A stretch of DNA of 54,421 bases from contig WTGY01000158.1 in assembly GCA_011523365.1 (NCBI GenBank), positions 1 to 54,421 on the forward strand, in the 5' to 3' direction. A program made the position numbers and the translations under genes. Under the pieces are notes generated by a model that worked only from the letters and a program-made list of their open reading frames with translations, was not told where the DNA came from and made no database searches. Shown here piece after piece: positions 1 to 8,028 of the stretch. How positions within the stretch are numbered: the stretch's first letter is position 1; the number at the start of each line of letters is the position of its first letter. This DNA is from Caldilineaceae bacterium. GTDB taxonomy: Bacteria > Chloroflexota > Anaerolineae > Caldilineales > Caldilineaceae.

Positions 1-45
1 CCTTGTGCGGGGGCTCCGCCCCCGCAACGCCCCCTCTCCTACAAC
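1..45 (-). repeat. GC-rich hairpin repeat, copy 1
   Basis: A 9-bp perfect stem (TGCGGGGGC at 6-14, GCCCCCGCA at 18-26) with a 3-base loop sits in a block that recurs near 43155-43206, 51311-51395 and 54377-54421. This copy is in the opposite orientation to the other three and carries only the core. It begins at base 1, so the repeat probably continues outside the window. Confidence 0.9.
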
Positions 46-125
46 ATGCCTGGCCGACTTGGTGTCTATATTCGTCACAGGTCCCCAATCGAAAGAGTTC
101 CGCCAGTCCAACCAAATCCCTGTAG

Positions 126-146
126 GGGCACCCCTTGTGGGTGCCC
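126..146. repeat. REP-like palindrome
   Basis: GGGCACCC and GGGTGCCC form a perfect 8-bp stem around a 5-base loop (CTTGT). It looks like a dispersed intergenic palindrome. No T-tract follows and no gene is adjacent, so a terminator role is not supported. Confidence 0.6.
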
Positions 147-295
147 AGGCCTGCCCTATGCCATCCTCAAAACGCGTAAACAATTCCAGCCTCCGCTGCC
201 GAAAATCCCCCCCGCCAAACTGTTACCTCCCCAAAACGGGACAGCACCCCGGAATTCCAGGGCAATTGCATCAAAATCAGTGATATAATAACCCT

Positions 296-560
296 GTGCG
301 TGCGCCGTCTAACGGCACAATATCGTTGGCAAAGAGCCAAACGAAGGAGACGAACGGGAAGTCTAAGGGTAACTGGACACTGATACTGTGACCGGGATTC
401 GGAATCGGCCTGAGTGCGGAGACCTATATGGTTGCGCAGCCATCGAGTACTCGCCGGCGTAACGACCGGCTACAGAGAGTGGGAAAGCCACTTACAGGGG
501 GAACAGGGTGGCAGGTTTCGGCTGGCTAAGTGATAGAAAGGAATGCGAATGCAAACAGAC
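296..560 (+). mobile_element. Group II intron 5' remnant (domain I, chloroplast-like type)
   Basis: The stretch opens with GTGCG at 296-300, the usual 5' end of a group II intron. It then shows, in order, blocks I recognise from domain I of cyanobacterial/chloroplast-like group II introns: CGGGAAGTCTAAGGG (355-369), GACCTATATGG (421-431), GGAAAGCCA (482-490) followed by GGGGGAA, and GATAGAAAGGA (532-542). No reverse transcriptase/maturase frame follows, and I see no domain V hairpin downstream, so this is a truncated, immobile fragment. The 3' limit is approximate. The match is from memory of the family; a covariance-model search would decide it. Confidence 0.65.
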
Positions 561-710
561 GCGACCCCCTGCCCCTCCAACCGCCAGGGAACCGGCGTGA
601 GTCTGGCCGCTGCGACAGTCGTGGAGAGGTTGCCAGAACCGGGAACAGACTCCAGAGACGGAAAAACTGTTGCAAAAGCGTAACAACAACAAGAGCCAAA
701 TAAAATATCG

Positions 711-740
711 ACCGACATAAACCGACTTAAACCGACTTAT
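711..740 (+). repeat. Three tandem decamers (accgac-type)
   Basis: Three head-to-tail 10-base units, ACCGACATAA, ACCGACTTAA and ACCGACTTAT, lie just after the intron remnant. They resemble the CGAC units phased on 10-base steps at 9181-9240. No gene is near. Iteron, phased protein-binding site and decayed repeat are all possible. Confidence 0.7.
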
Positions 741-779
741 CACGCGCTTCTACATTCAAACACGTCCCACCATGCAGAG

Positions 780-925
780 TTTGTACAACTCTCGTACAAC
801 GCACGTAAACAGTTAAACGGGCCCGCCAGCGCTGAGGAGATCCCGCCACAGCCCATCACACAATCTGAATGAATTGCAGCGCAGACAACACGAAAACGCT
901 CGTAAACTCTCGTAATCTCTTGTCC
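780..925 (-). repeat. Decayed copy of the downstream 152-base repeat family
   Basis: CTCGTACAACGC (791-802) and GCTCGTAAACTCTCGTAA (898-915) are reverse complements of motifs in the tandem array at 49680-50880 (TACGAG, GAGAGTTTACGAGC). This looks like an isolated, diverged copy in the opposite orientation. The middle part is not clearly alignable by eye. Confidence 0.55.
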
Positions 926-1297
926 AACACACAAATGTGAAGGCCTGCGTCCCACCTTCCAGACACATAGTCAACTATGAAAGAATTGCTCGCATTAGCC
1001 CCCAAGGTATTTGCATCTCATTTGCATTCAGTCTTTTCCTCCGAAGTTGGACTGCTCTTGACTTCAATCCTCAGCCACTTGCGCAGACGGACTTGCGCCC
1101 AAACCGGCACTCTTGCCAAACGTTTCCAAGCCGGTCGGAAAACTGACGATCTCTGGAGAATTCTATCCCATTTAGATGCGATTGCCCTGGGCAGGGGGGC
1201 CGAACCTGGTTCTCTTCAGACCAGAATTGGGACAAATTGCTTGGTCTTGACTACACGAATCTGGTCCCCGTGGCGTATGCTTCCTTCACTGCTCACA
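926..1297. other. Gene-free stretch before the transporter operon
   Basis: I see no recognisable gene here. A 112-codon open frame at 977-1315 has no ribosome binding site I trust and no family I recognise. It also runs into the operator upstream of the transporter operon, so I do not call it. It could be a decayed mobile-element gene. Confidence 0.5.
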
Positions 1298-1347
1298 CAC
1301 GCCAGACAAATTTGACTGGCGTGCCTTTCATGCTATACTCACGCCAG
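1298..1347. promoter_or_regulatory. Dyad operator with a third half-site at the transporter promoter
   Basis: CACGCCAG at 1298-1305 is mirrored by CTGGCGTG at 1316-1323. The centre contains the palindrome CAAATTTG, so 24 of 26 positions are symmetric. The -35 hexamer lies inside this dyad. A third CACGCCAG sits at 1340-1347, just after the -10 box. This is the layout expected for a dimeric repressor that blocks the promoter. The regulator is not in the window. Confidence 0.6.
1312..1339 (+). promoter_or_regulatory. Sigma70-like promoter of the transporter operon
   Basis: TTGACT (1312-1317), a 16-base spacer and TATACT (1334-1339) form a good promoter. It lies about 140 bases before the first permease gene at 1481, and its -35 box falls in the dyad operator. 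Confidence 0.6.
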
Positions 1348-1480
1348 TTACGCCCCGCCGCACTCTTCGCCCCCGAAGACCGGAAAAGGTGCCAATGTAG
1401 TGGTACTCTAGGCAATCTGCCATTAGCTGGGCGGGTGCATTCCCAACGATTGTCAAATCTAACGACCGAGACTTAACCCT

Positions 1481-2563
1481 ATGGCGACAGCGGCTGACGT
1501 ATCCAACGTCAGTACCGGGCGCATCGCAAGCCCGCTCTCCATCCTCGGCGCGATCTGGGGCTCCTACTTTTTCCGCAAGTTCCTGCGCGCACTGGCCACC
1601 ATCTTCATTGTTACCACCATTATCTTCTTTTTGGTGCGCCTCCTGCCTGGCAACCCGATTGAAATCTATGTAAACCAGCTGGTTGTCACCTACGGCTTGC
1701 CTGTTCACGAGGCCAAAGATCAGGCCGCCGCTCTGTTCGCCATCGACCTGGAACAACCGGTTATTCTCCAATATTTTTCTTACCTGCAGAATCTGGCGAG
1801 GGGAAACTTCGGTCAGTCAGTCCTTTCACCGGGAACGACCGTTACCGAAGTAATCTTGCGCTTCCTCCCGTGGACACTTTTCAGCGTTGGCCTGGGTCTC
1901 CTTATCAGTTTCACAATCGGCGTTCTGTTCGGTGTCATCATGGCCTACCGCCGCGACAGCTATCTTGATCACGGCCTTACTGTCATTAGCTCTGTCATCA
2001 GTTCCGTCCCGGACTTTCTTATCGGCCTGCTCATCGTCGTGTGGTTGGGTGTCCAGTGGAAGATCCTGCCGATCGCAGCCATGCGAGGCGCGTACTCATC
2101 CGGCATGGTGCCTGGTCTTAATCTGGATTTCTTACTCGATGCCTTCTTCCACGGAGCTTTGCCAATTTCTACCTACGTGCTGACCAGCGTCGGCTTTTGG
2201 ATGCTGAGCATGAAAAGCAACACGATCAGCACGCTTGGTGAGGACTACGTTACGATTGCCAAAGCGCGCGGCCTGAAGGAGTGGCGCATTACCACCGCCT
2301 ACGTGGGCCGCAATGCCATCCTGCCCCTCTTTACTATTCTTACAATTCGCATCGGCTTTGTCGTCGGCGGTTCCTTGCTGGTCGAACAGATCTTTGAGTA
2401 TGGCGGTATCGGGCGCATGCTGGGCCAGGCCATCAACCAGCGCGACTATACTTTGATGCAGGGAATATTCCTCATCATTACTTTCTCAGTGATCTTCGCC
2501 AACTTTTTTGCCGACGTCTTGTACGGCTGGCTCGACCCTCGTATCAAGCTGCAGGACAACTGA
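1481..2563 (+). CDS. ABC transporter permease, DppB/OppB type
   Basis: This is an inner-membrane permease of a peptide/nickel-type ABC importer. The protein has 360 residues, normal for the family apart from a ~30-residue N-terminal extension. The first membrane segment is at about 36-54, followed by a large outside loop and about five more segments. The cytoplasmic EAA loop that contacts the ATPase is at about 254-270 (GEDYVTIAKARGL), and the conserved block FEYGGIGRMLGQA begins near 305. It is the first gene of an operon running to 7881 and has a clear promoter and operator upstream. The substrate (peptides, glycosides or opine-like compounds) cannot be told from sequence. Confidence 0.93.
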   Translation: MATAADVSNVSTGRIASPLSILGAIWGSYFFRKFLRALATIFIVTTIIFFLVRLLPGNPIEIYVNQLVVTYGLPVHEAKDQAAALFAIDLEQPVILQYFSYLQNLARGNFGQSVLSPGTTVTEVILRFLPWTLFSVGLGLLISFTIGVLFGVIMAYRRDSYLDHGLTVISSVISSVPDFLIGLLIVVWLGVQWKILPIAAMRGAYSSGMVPGLNLDFLLDAFFHGALPISTYVLTSVGFWMLSMKSNTISTLGEDYVTIAKARGLKEWRITTAYVGRNAILPLFTILTIRIGFVVGGSLLVEQIFEYGGIGRMLGQAINQRDYTLMQGIFLIITFSVIFANFFADVLYGWLDPRIKLQDN

Positions 2564-2609
2564 GCCTGACCAAAGTGCGACATAACACAGGAAGCGCAGG
2601 AGCTAAGCG

Positions 2610-3518
2610 ATGACGGCCCAAGTGGTGGAAGGCCAGCAAACCGATAGCATCTTCGTCAGCGCATGGAAAGGATTCCGTACTGCCGTGCGCCTCCTGGCCT
2701 ACAATCGGGTTGGGTTCATCGGTTTCCTCGTCGTGGTCTTTATGGTCCTGCTGTCCTACGCCGGCCCGTTGATCATCGAACTGGATACCAAAACAAAGAT
2801 CGACAGGATCTATATCACGCCGACTCTTGAACATCCCTTGGGCACCGATCATCAGGGCCGCGACATCTGGTCCCAAATCGTCAACGGCGGCAAAGACGTG
2901 ATCTATGTTGCCTTTCTGGCTGCCCTAATTTCAACGGTAATCGCGGTGGTCTTTGGCACGCTTAGCGGTTTCATTGGCGGTTGGCTGGACAGCGCCATCA
3001 TGTCGGTCACCGACATCATACTTACAATTCCCCAGTTCCCGCTTCTCGCGGTCCTGGCAGCCTTTATTTCTCTGAACAGTTTGACCCTGCTGGGGATCCT
3101 GATGGGTCTGCTGAACTGGCCGACGCTTTTGCGCGCGCTGCGGGCCCAGGCACTCTCCCTCAAACAGCGAGATTTCATCGAGGCGGCCAGGGCGCTGGAT
3201 CTGGGCGTTATGCATATTGTCATGCGCGAAATGGTCCCAAATATGATGCCCTACATTGTAGTCAGCTTCGCCTTGGGCATGACCTTTGCCGTCTACCAGC
3301 AGGCGGGGCTCGTCTTCCTCGGCCTCGTGCCGATAACCGCCGGCAACTGGAGTGTGATGATTCAGCTGGCGTGGGTACGAGGAGCGATCTTCTACAAAGA
3401 CAGTGTCTGGTACATTATGGCGCCGATCGTCGCCATCGCGATTCTTCAGCTGGCAATCATTTCCATGACCCGCTCGCTTGAGCTCGTATTTAATCCTAGA
3501 CTGCGAGCCAGCGAGTAG
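2610..3518 (+). CDS. ABC transporter permease, DppC/OppC type
   Basis: This is the second permease of the same importer, 302 residues. The DppC hallmark GTDHQGRD is at 78-85, just before the membrane core. The EAA loop at about 188-212 (RDFIEAARALDLG) contacts the ATPase. An AGGAG ribosome site lies 8 bases before the ATG. It pairs with the DppB-type subunit 46 bases upstream to form the heterodimeric channel. Confidence 0.93.
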   Translation: MTAQVVEGQQTDSIFVSAWKGFRTAVRLLAYNRVGFIGFLVVVFMVLLSYAGPLIIELDTKTKIDRIYITPTLEHPLGTDHQGRDIWSQIVNGGKDVIYVAFLAALISTVIAVVFGTLSGFIGGWLDSAIMSVTDIILTIPQFPLLAVLAAFISLNSLTLLGILMGLLNWPTLLRALRAQALSLKQRDFIEAARALDLGVMHIVMREMVPNMMPYIVVSFALGMTFAVYQQAGLVFLGLVPITAGNWSVMIQLAWVRGAIFYKDSVWYIMAPIVAIAILQLAIISMTRSLELVFNPRLRASE

Positions 3519-3539
3519 GCATCTGTTCGCTGGATATAT

Positions 3540-4637
3540 ATGAGTCAGACTACTGATCTCTCCTGGCATCAGGAAACCGAAGAAAACGGCAGCCAGCCCC
3601 CGCTGAGCCTGCAGAACGTTCATGTCAGCTATCGCACACGCAAGGGCAGCGTCCAGGCGGTCAGAGGTGTCTCCCTCGACTTGCAAGCAGGTGAAAGCCT
3701 GGCTCTGATCGGAGAAAGTGGCTCCGGCAAGACGACCTTGGGGCTGGGAATCGTACGTCTCCTGGTCGAAACCGCGGAAGTCAGCCCGGGCAGGATTATC
3801 TATCGCCGTGATGGCCGTGAGCTGGATGTGCTTTCCCTTGCCGAAGGTCCCCTGCGCGAGTTCCGTTGGCGCGACTGCGCCATGGTTTTCCAGTCTGCCC
3901 TCAACGCATTCAATCCCGTGCTGAAGGTTTGGGACCAGGTTTGGGATACGGCGAAGGCCCATAGGTGGAACAATCGCGAGGAAGTCCGCGAGCGGTTTCT
4001 TGATCTCCTTCGCTTTGTTCAGTTGGACCCTGACCGTGTAATCAACTCCTATGCCCATGAGTTGAGCGGGGGTATGCGCCAGCGAACGCTTCTGGCCATA
4101 TCACTTCTATTGGACCCGCAGATTCTGATCCTGGACGAGCCGACAACCGCTCTGGACATCCTCACGCAGAGGACGATCATCGATTTGTTGCGCCGGCTGA
4201 AGGAAGACCTGCACTTTACCATGCTCTTCATCTCGCACGACCTCGCCATCGCCGCTGAGCTGGCAGACAGAGTTGCCACGATGTACGCCGGGCAGGTCGT
4301 CGAGCTGGGGCCGGTTGAGGACATCTTCTATCGCCCGCGTCATCCCTACTCGCTGGGTCTGATCCGGGCCGTGCCAACCGTAACCGGCGGTTTTGAGGAA
4401 CTCTCCTCCATACCCGGTTCGCCTCCCGACCTGATCAATTTACCCACGGGCTGCAAATTCCATCCGCGCTGCCCCTTTGCCAGCGAGCGCTGCAGCAGTG
4501 AAGAGCCGGGGTTGGAACCGGTCGGCGACAATCACTACGCGGCCTGCTGGCACACCGATGCAGTGCAGGAGGACATCGAGCGCAGCGGGCTGAGAGGCAG
4601 GAGGAGTACGCAAAGGGAACGAGCCCCCGGCCTGTAA
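3540..4637 (+). CDS. ABC transporter ATPase, DppD/OppD type
   Basis: This is a nucleotide-binding subunit of the peptide-type importer, 365 residues. Walker A is GESGSGKT at 58-65, the Q-loop glutamine is about Q118, the ABC signature LSGGMRQR is at 175-182, Walker B is LILDEP ending near 201, and the switch histidine is about H233. The C-terminal Opp-type extension carries the cysteine-rich HPRCPF region typical of these subunits. The ribosome site before the ATG is weak, so it may be coupled to the gene 21 bases upstream. Confidence 0.93.
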   Translation: MSQTTDLSWHQETEENGSQPPLSLQNVHVSYRTRKGSVQAVRGVSLDLQAGESLALIGESGSGKTTLGLGIVRLLVETAEVSPGRIIYRRDGRELDVLSLAEGPLREFRWRDCAMVFQSALNAFNPVLKVWDQVWDTAKAHRWNNREEVRERFLDLLRFVQLDPDRVINSYAHELSGGMRQRTLLAISLLLDPQILILDEPTTALDILTQRTIIDLLRRLKEDLHFTMLFISHDLAIAAELADRVATMYAGQVVELGPVEDIFYRPRHPYSLGLIRAVPTVTGGFEELSSIPGSPPDLINLPTGCKFHPRCPFASERCSSEEPGLEPVGDNHYAACWHTDAVQEDIERSGLRGRRSTQRERAPGL

Positions 4638-4680
4638 TCCCGTGAGGAAACAGGGGCGCGGCCAGTGGAGGCCGCAATAG

Positions 4681-5709
4681 ATGACGCCGATTCTCGAACT
4701 ACGGAATGTAACGAAGTATTTTGGCGGCGGCCGCGAGCGCGTGACGGCCGTTGACTCGATCTCCCTGGACATTGAACCTGGCGAAATCGTTTGCCTCGTC
4801 GGTGAAAGCGGTTGCGGCAAGAGCACCACCGGCCGCATGGTCGTCGGCCTGCTGCCACCGTCCGAAGGACAAATTCTCTACCAGGGACAGGATATCGCGT
4901 CAATGGAAAAGGCCGACTATCAGCAGTACCGGCGCGCGGTCCAGATCATCCATCAGGATCCCTACGCCTCTCTCAATCCAACCCAGACCGTTCGCCAGAT
5001 GATTACGACCCCCCTCTTGCGCCACCAAACACAGGGAACGGGTCAGAATGGTGCGAGCGCTGGCCGCAGAGGTCGCCGTCGTGACGCGGGGCGCCGGGCT
5101 GCCGAACTGTTGGAAATCGTTGATTTGACGCCGGTATCGGACTTTCTCGACAAATACCCTCACCAGCTGAGCGGAGGGCAGCGCCAGCGTGTATCGGTAG
5201 CCAGAGCCTTGACGGTGGAGCCGAAGTTTATCGTCGCCGACGAAGCCGTCTCTATGGTGGATGTATCGATTAGGGTGAGCCTGCTCAACATGCTCTACCG
5301 TCTGAAGGACGAATTTGACGTAACCTTTCTCTTTATCACCCACGACCTGGCTTTGGCGAAATACTTTGCCTGGGAAGGGCGAATCACTGTCATGTATCTG
5401 GGGCGCATAGTGGAAGAAGGGCCTACGCCCCGTCTCATCACCGATTCTCGCCACCCTTATACGCAGGCGCTTCTGGGGGCAGTGCCCGAAGCCGATCCCG
5501 AGTTGGCAAAGAAGAAAGTCCACATTGAACTGCGAAGCGCCGAAATTCCCAGCCTTTTAAATCTACCTACAGGTTGTACTTTTCATCCGCGTTGTCCTTA
5601 CTTTGTGCCGGGGCAATGCGACTTGGCCGTTCCTGGGTTGGAACGGATCTCAGATGGGGGCAGTGTAGCCTGCCCCGTTCGCATGGCGGAGCCGAGTCAG
5701 ATTGTTTGA
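4681..5709 (+). CDS. ABC transporter ATPase, DppF/OppF type
   Basis: This is the partner ATPase, 342 residues. Walker A is GESGCGKS at 41-48, Q-loop Q92, signature LSGGQRQR at 163-170, switch histidine H221, and the Opp-type C-terminal extension has HPRCPYF. Two oddities are seen. A basic, Gly/Arg-rich insertion lies at about 117-139. The segment after Walker B reads ADEAVSMVD, where the family normally has DEPVSALD, although the catalytic Glu (E188) is kept. It most likely works with the DppD-type subunit as a heterodimer. Confidence 0.92.
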   Translation: MTPILELRNVTKYFGGGRERVTAVDSISLDIEPGEIVCLVGESGCGKSTTGRMVVGLLPPSEGQILYQGQDIASMEKADYQQYRRAVQIIHQDPYASLNPTQTVRQMITTPLLRHQTQGTGQNGASAGRRGRRRDAGRRAAELLEIVDLTPVSDFLDKYPHQLSGGQRQRVSVARALTVEPKFIVADEAVSMVDVSIRVSLLNMLYRLKDEFDVTFLFITHDLALAKYFAWEGRITVMYLGRIVEEGPTPRLITDSRHPYTQALLGAVPEADPELAKKKVHIELRSAEIPSLLNLPTGCTFHPRCPYFVPGQCDLAVPGLERISDGGSVACPVRMAEPSQIV

Positions 5710-5768
5710 AGTGAAGGATCGCCGCCGACCACCTCTGCTTTGGTGGTTAAGGGCACTGCAGGAAAGAC

Positions 5769-5960
5769 ATGGATCCCTTCCTTGGTAGAGCGGCATTTCA
5801 CATCGGGTTTTACATAGCCTTCGTTGCCGGCGCGCTCCTGATCTTCTTGGAGAAGGGGACCGCCGAATACGTAATAACTCAGTTTACACTGGGGATTGGG
5901 CTTGTATATCTACTGTTGGTTGTAATTCTTGTGCAATGGGGGAAGAAAAGAGAGAGATAA
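5769..5960 (+). CDS. Small two-helix membrane protein
   Basis: This 63-residue protein has two hydrophobic segments (about 8-26 and 36-56) joined by a short acidic loop, and a basic tail (WGKKRER). I do not recognise a named family. Its place between the ATPase genes and the lipoprotein gene, in the same direction, suggests an accessory role in or near the transporter. That is context only. Confidence 0.65.
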   Translation: MDPFLGRAAFHIGFYIAFVAGALLIFLEKGTAEYVITQFTLGIGLVYLLLVVILVQWGKKRER

Positions 5961-5981
5961 GCAAAAATGGTAAGCGCATTT

Positions 5982-6001
5982 GCCGCGCTCCTGCGCGTGG
6001 C
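5982..6001 (+). promoter_or_regulatory. Intercistronic hairpin before the binding-protein gene
   Basis: GCCGCGC and GCGTGGC form a 7-bp stem (one G-T pair) around a 6-base loop. There is no clear T-tract. It sits 57 bases before the lipoprotein start and could protect or set off the downstream message, which needs more product than the membrane subunits. Confidence 0.4.
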
Positions 6002-6057
6002 TCACTCTTAATCTCCCTGCAATCCCACTTTCTCAATTGTCCTAAGGAGGATACAGA

Positions 6058-7881
6058 ATGAACCGAAGATTTTGGCTAATTGTTGCTCTGATTGCGGCCT
6101 TGGCCATCGGCGCCTGCGGCGCGCCGGCGGCCGATATGGGCGGCGGCGAGGCGGCTCCGGCTGCTGCGGAGGAAGAAGCGGCTCCAGCGGGAACTGGCGT
6201 GTCTGAGTTCCATCCGGCCTGGCCCTACGCACCGCCCCCCACGGGCCACTTCAACACCTGGGTTACGAATGGTATGACCCTGGGCATCTACCGCGCCCTG
6301 ATGGAACCGCCTTTGTTCATGTTCCTGTGGGCCGACGGCAGCTGGCTGCCGGTGGCCGGGGACTCCTGGGAATGGGTCGACGACGTCACCTTGCGCGTCA
6401 ACCTTATCCAGGGCGCGAGCTGGAGCGACGGCAGCGCCTTCACTTCGCAGGACGTCGTCGACACCTTCTCCATCTCCCGCCTGCTCAGCCAGACCGTCTG
6501 GCGCTTCCTCGACGACGTACAGGCCGTGGATGACCACACCGTCGACTTCGTTCTCAGCGGTCCGTCCACGACCGTCCCCCGCCGTGTACTGCGCGAGGTA
6601 CATATCACAGCCTCTTCGGTCTATGGCGACTTCGCCCAGCGCACCCGCGATCTGGTCGAGGCCGGCATGACAAATGAGGACGACGAATGGAAGCAGTTGC
6701 TGCAGGAATTCAACGAACTGCGCCCGGACGAAATGGTCGTTCTGGGGCCGTATGCGATCGACCCTGCCAGCATCACCGAGTCCCAGATGATTCTCAACAA
6801 GGTCGAGACCTCCTACTGGGCTGACACTGTGCGCTTCGACCGCATGCTCAACTACAATGGTGAGACGCCGGTGGTTACACCGCTCGTCCTCTCTGGCGAC
6901 GTCGACTATGCCACGCACGGCTTCCCGCCGGCGACCGAGCGCGAGTTCATGTCTCTGGGTTACCGCATAATTCGCGCCCCCATCTACGGCGGCCCGGCAC
7001 TCTATTTCAACCACACAATCTATCCCTTCAACGTCAAAGAAGTGCGTCAGGCCCTGGCCTACGCCATCAACTTTGAAGAGAACGCCTATATCTCGCTGGC
7101 CGAATCGGGTGTGGCGCAGGAGTGCATGTGCGGCTTCTCGGACAACATTACGCCTCTGTGGCTGAGTGACGATGCGCGCGCCAGCTTGGATCCGTACAGC
7201 CAGGATCTGGAGAAGGCGGAGCAGATGTTGCTCGACATCGGTTTCACTCGCGCCGACGACGGTGTCTGGGTTGACGACACCGGCGCCCGCATGGAGTGGG
7301 AGTTGACCGCGCCGGCAGAGTACGCCGACTGGTCTGCCGCAGCTGAAAACGTGGCCGAGCAGTTGACTGCCTTCGGATTCCAGACCAGCTTCCGAGGTGT
7401 CAACTTCCAGCAGCATCCGATCGACGTGAATGAGGGCAAATTCCAGTTGGCGATTCGCGGCTGGGGCGCGGGCAACCCGCACCCGTCCTTCTCCTATGAG
7501 AATGACTTCAGCACGCACAACGCCGCCGCCACGGGCGTAGGCGCGTCGGGCGCCGGTAGCATCGAACTGCCCGGCATGTCCTTCGACCTGAACGTCAGCA
7601 CCGACAGCGTTGGCGATGTCGACCTGTGGGCGCTGACCAAGGAGGCCGGCTCCGGTGGTGACGCCGCCATGCAGATTGCGGCACTCGACAAGATCGCCAT
7701 GGCCTACAACGAGCTGCTGCCGCAGATTCCCCTTTGGGAACGCTACGGCAACAACCCGGTGCCCAGCCGCTTTGCCAGTGGTTGGCTGCCCGAAGGCGAC
7801 CCGATCTACGTCAACAGCCCTTACGCCGACTCCTTCGTCGTAATCCAGATTCTGACCGGACAGCTAGGCCCGGCGGAATAG
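6058..7881 (+). CDS. Peptide/nickel-type solute-binding lipoprotein (SBP family 5)
   Basis: This is the extracellular substrate-binding subunit of the preceding importer, 607 residues. A signal sequence ends in a lipobox with the lipidated cysteine at C20 (IGAC), followed by an Ala/Glu-rich linker to about residue 48. The family-5 block with SWSDGSAFTSQDVVDTF lies near residues 120-140. An almost ideal ribosome site (TAAGGAGG) precedes the ATG, as expected for the most abundant component. It is the last gene of the operon and is followed by a hairpin terminator. The ligand is not predictable. Confidence 0.93.
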   Translation: MNRRFWLIVALIAALAIGACGAPAADMGGGEAAPAAAEEEAAPAGTGVSEFHPAWPYAPPPTGHFNTWVTNGMTLGIYRALMEPPLFMFLWADGSWLPVAGDSWEWVDDVTLRVNLIQGASWSDGSAFTSQDVVDTFSISRLLSQTVWRFLDDVQAVDDHTVDFVLSGPSTTVPRRVLREVHITASSVYGDFAQRTRDLVEAGMTNEDDEWKQLLQEFNELRPDEMVVLGPYAIDPASITESQMILNKVETSYWADTVRFDRMLNYNGETPVVTPLVLSGDVDYATHGFPPATEREFMSLGYRIIRAPIYGGPALYFNHTIYPFNVKEVRQALAYAINFEENAYISLAESGVAQECMCGFSDNITPLWLSDDARASLDPYSQDLEKAEQMLLDIGFTRADDGVWVDDTGARMEWELTAPAEYADWSAAAENVAEQLTAFGFQTSFRGVNFQQHPIDVNEGKFQLAIRGWGAGNPHPSFSYENDFSTHNAAATGVGASGAGSIELPGMSFDLNVSTDSVGDVDLWALTKEAGSGGDAAMQIAALDKIAMAYNELLPQIPLWERYGNNPVPSRFASGWLPEGDPIYVNSPYADSFVVIQILTGQLGPAE

Positions 7882-7922
7882 GCGATACGGCAGAGCTGGT
7901 TTTGTGGTAGAATAAGTGTAGT

Positions 7923-7950
7923 TAGGGCCGGCACCCCTGTGTCGGCCCTA
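7923..7950 (+). terminator. Hairpin terminator after the transporter operon
   Basis: A 12-bp stem (one G-T pair, TAGGGCCGGCAC with GTGTCGGCCCTA) with loop CCCT lies 42 bases after the lipoprotein stop and is followed by CTCTTTC. The T-run is short, so termination may be partial. Its position argues against an earlier start for the next gene at 7939, inside the hairpin. Confidence 0.65.
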
Positions 7951-8028
7951 CTCTTTCAACACCGGCGCACAGTCAGGCCCACCGACAAGAATACCGGATA
8001 CAACGCCTGCGCCACGAAGGAGATCAGT

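Noticed and set aside
977..1315. 112-codon frame that could be a decayed transposase
   Set aside because: No ribosome site and no motif of a known transposase family that I can name; it also runs into the operator of the transporter.
2931..4058. A 375-codon open frame on the minus strand across a permease and an ATPase gene
   Set aside because: It spans two well-supported plus-strand genes and their gap, and has no recognisable domain.
6076..7518. A 480-codon open frame on the minus strand opposite the peptide-type lipoprotein
   Set aside because: It is a by-product of GC-rich codon use in the plus-strand gene, which has a clear signal, lipobox and family motifs. The minus frame matches no family.
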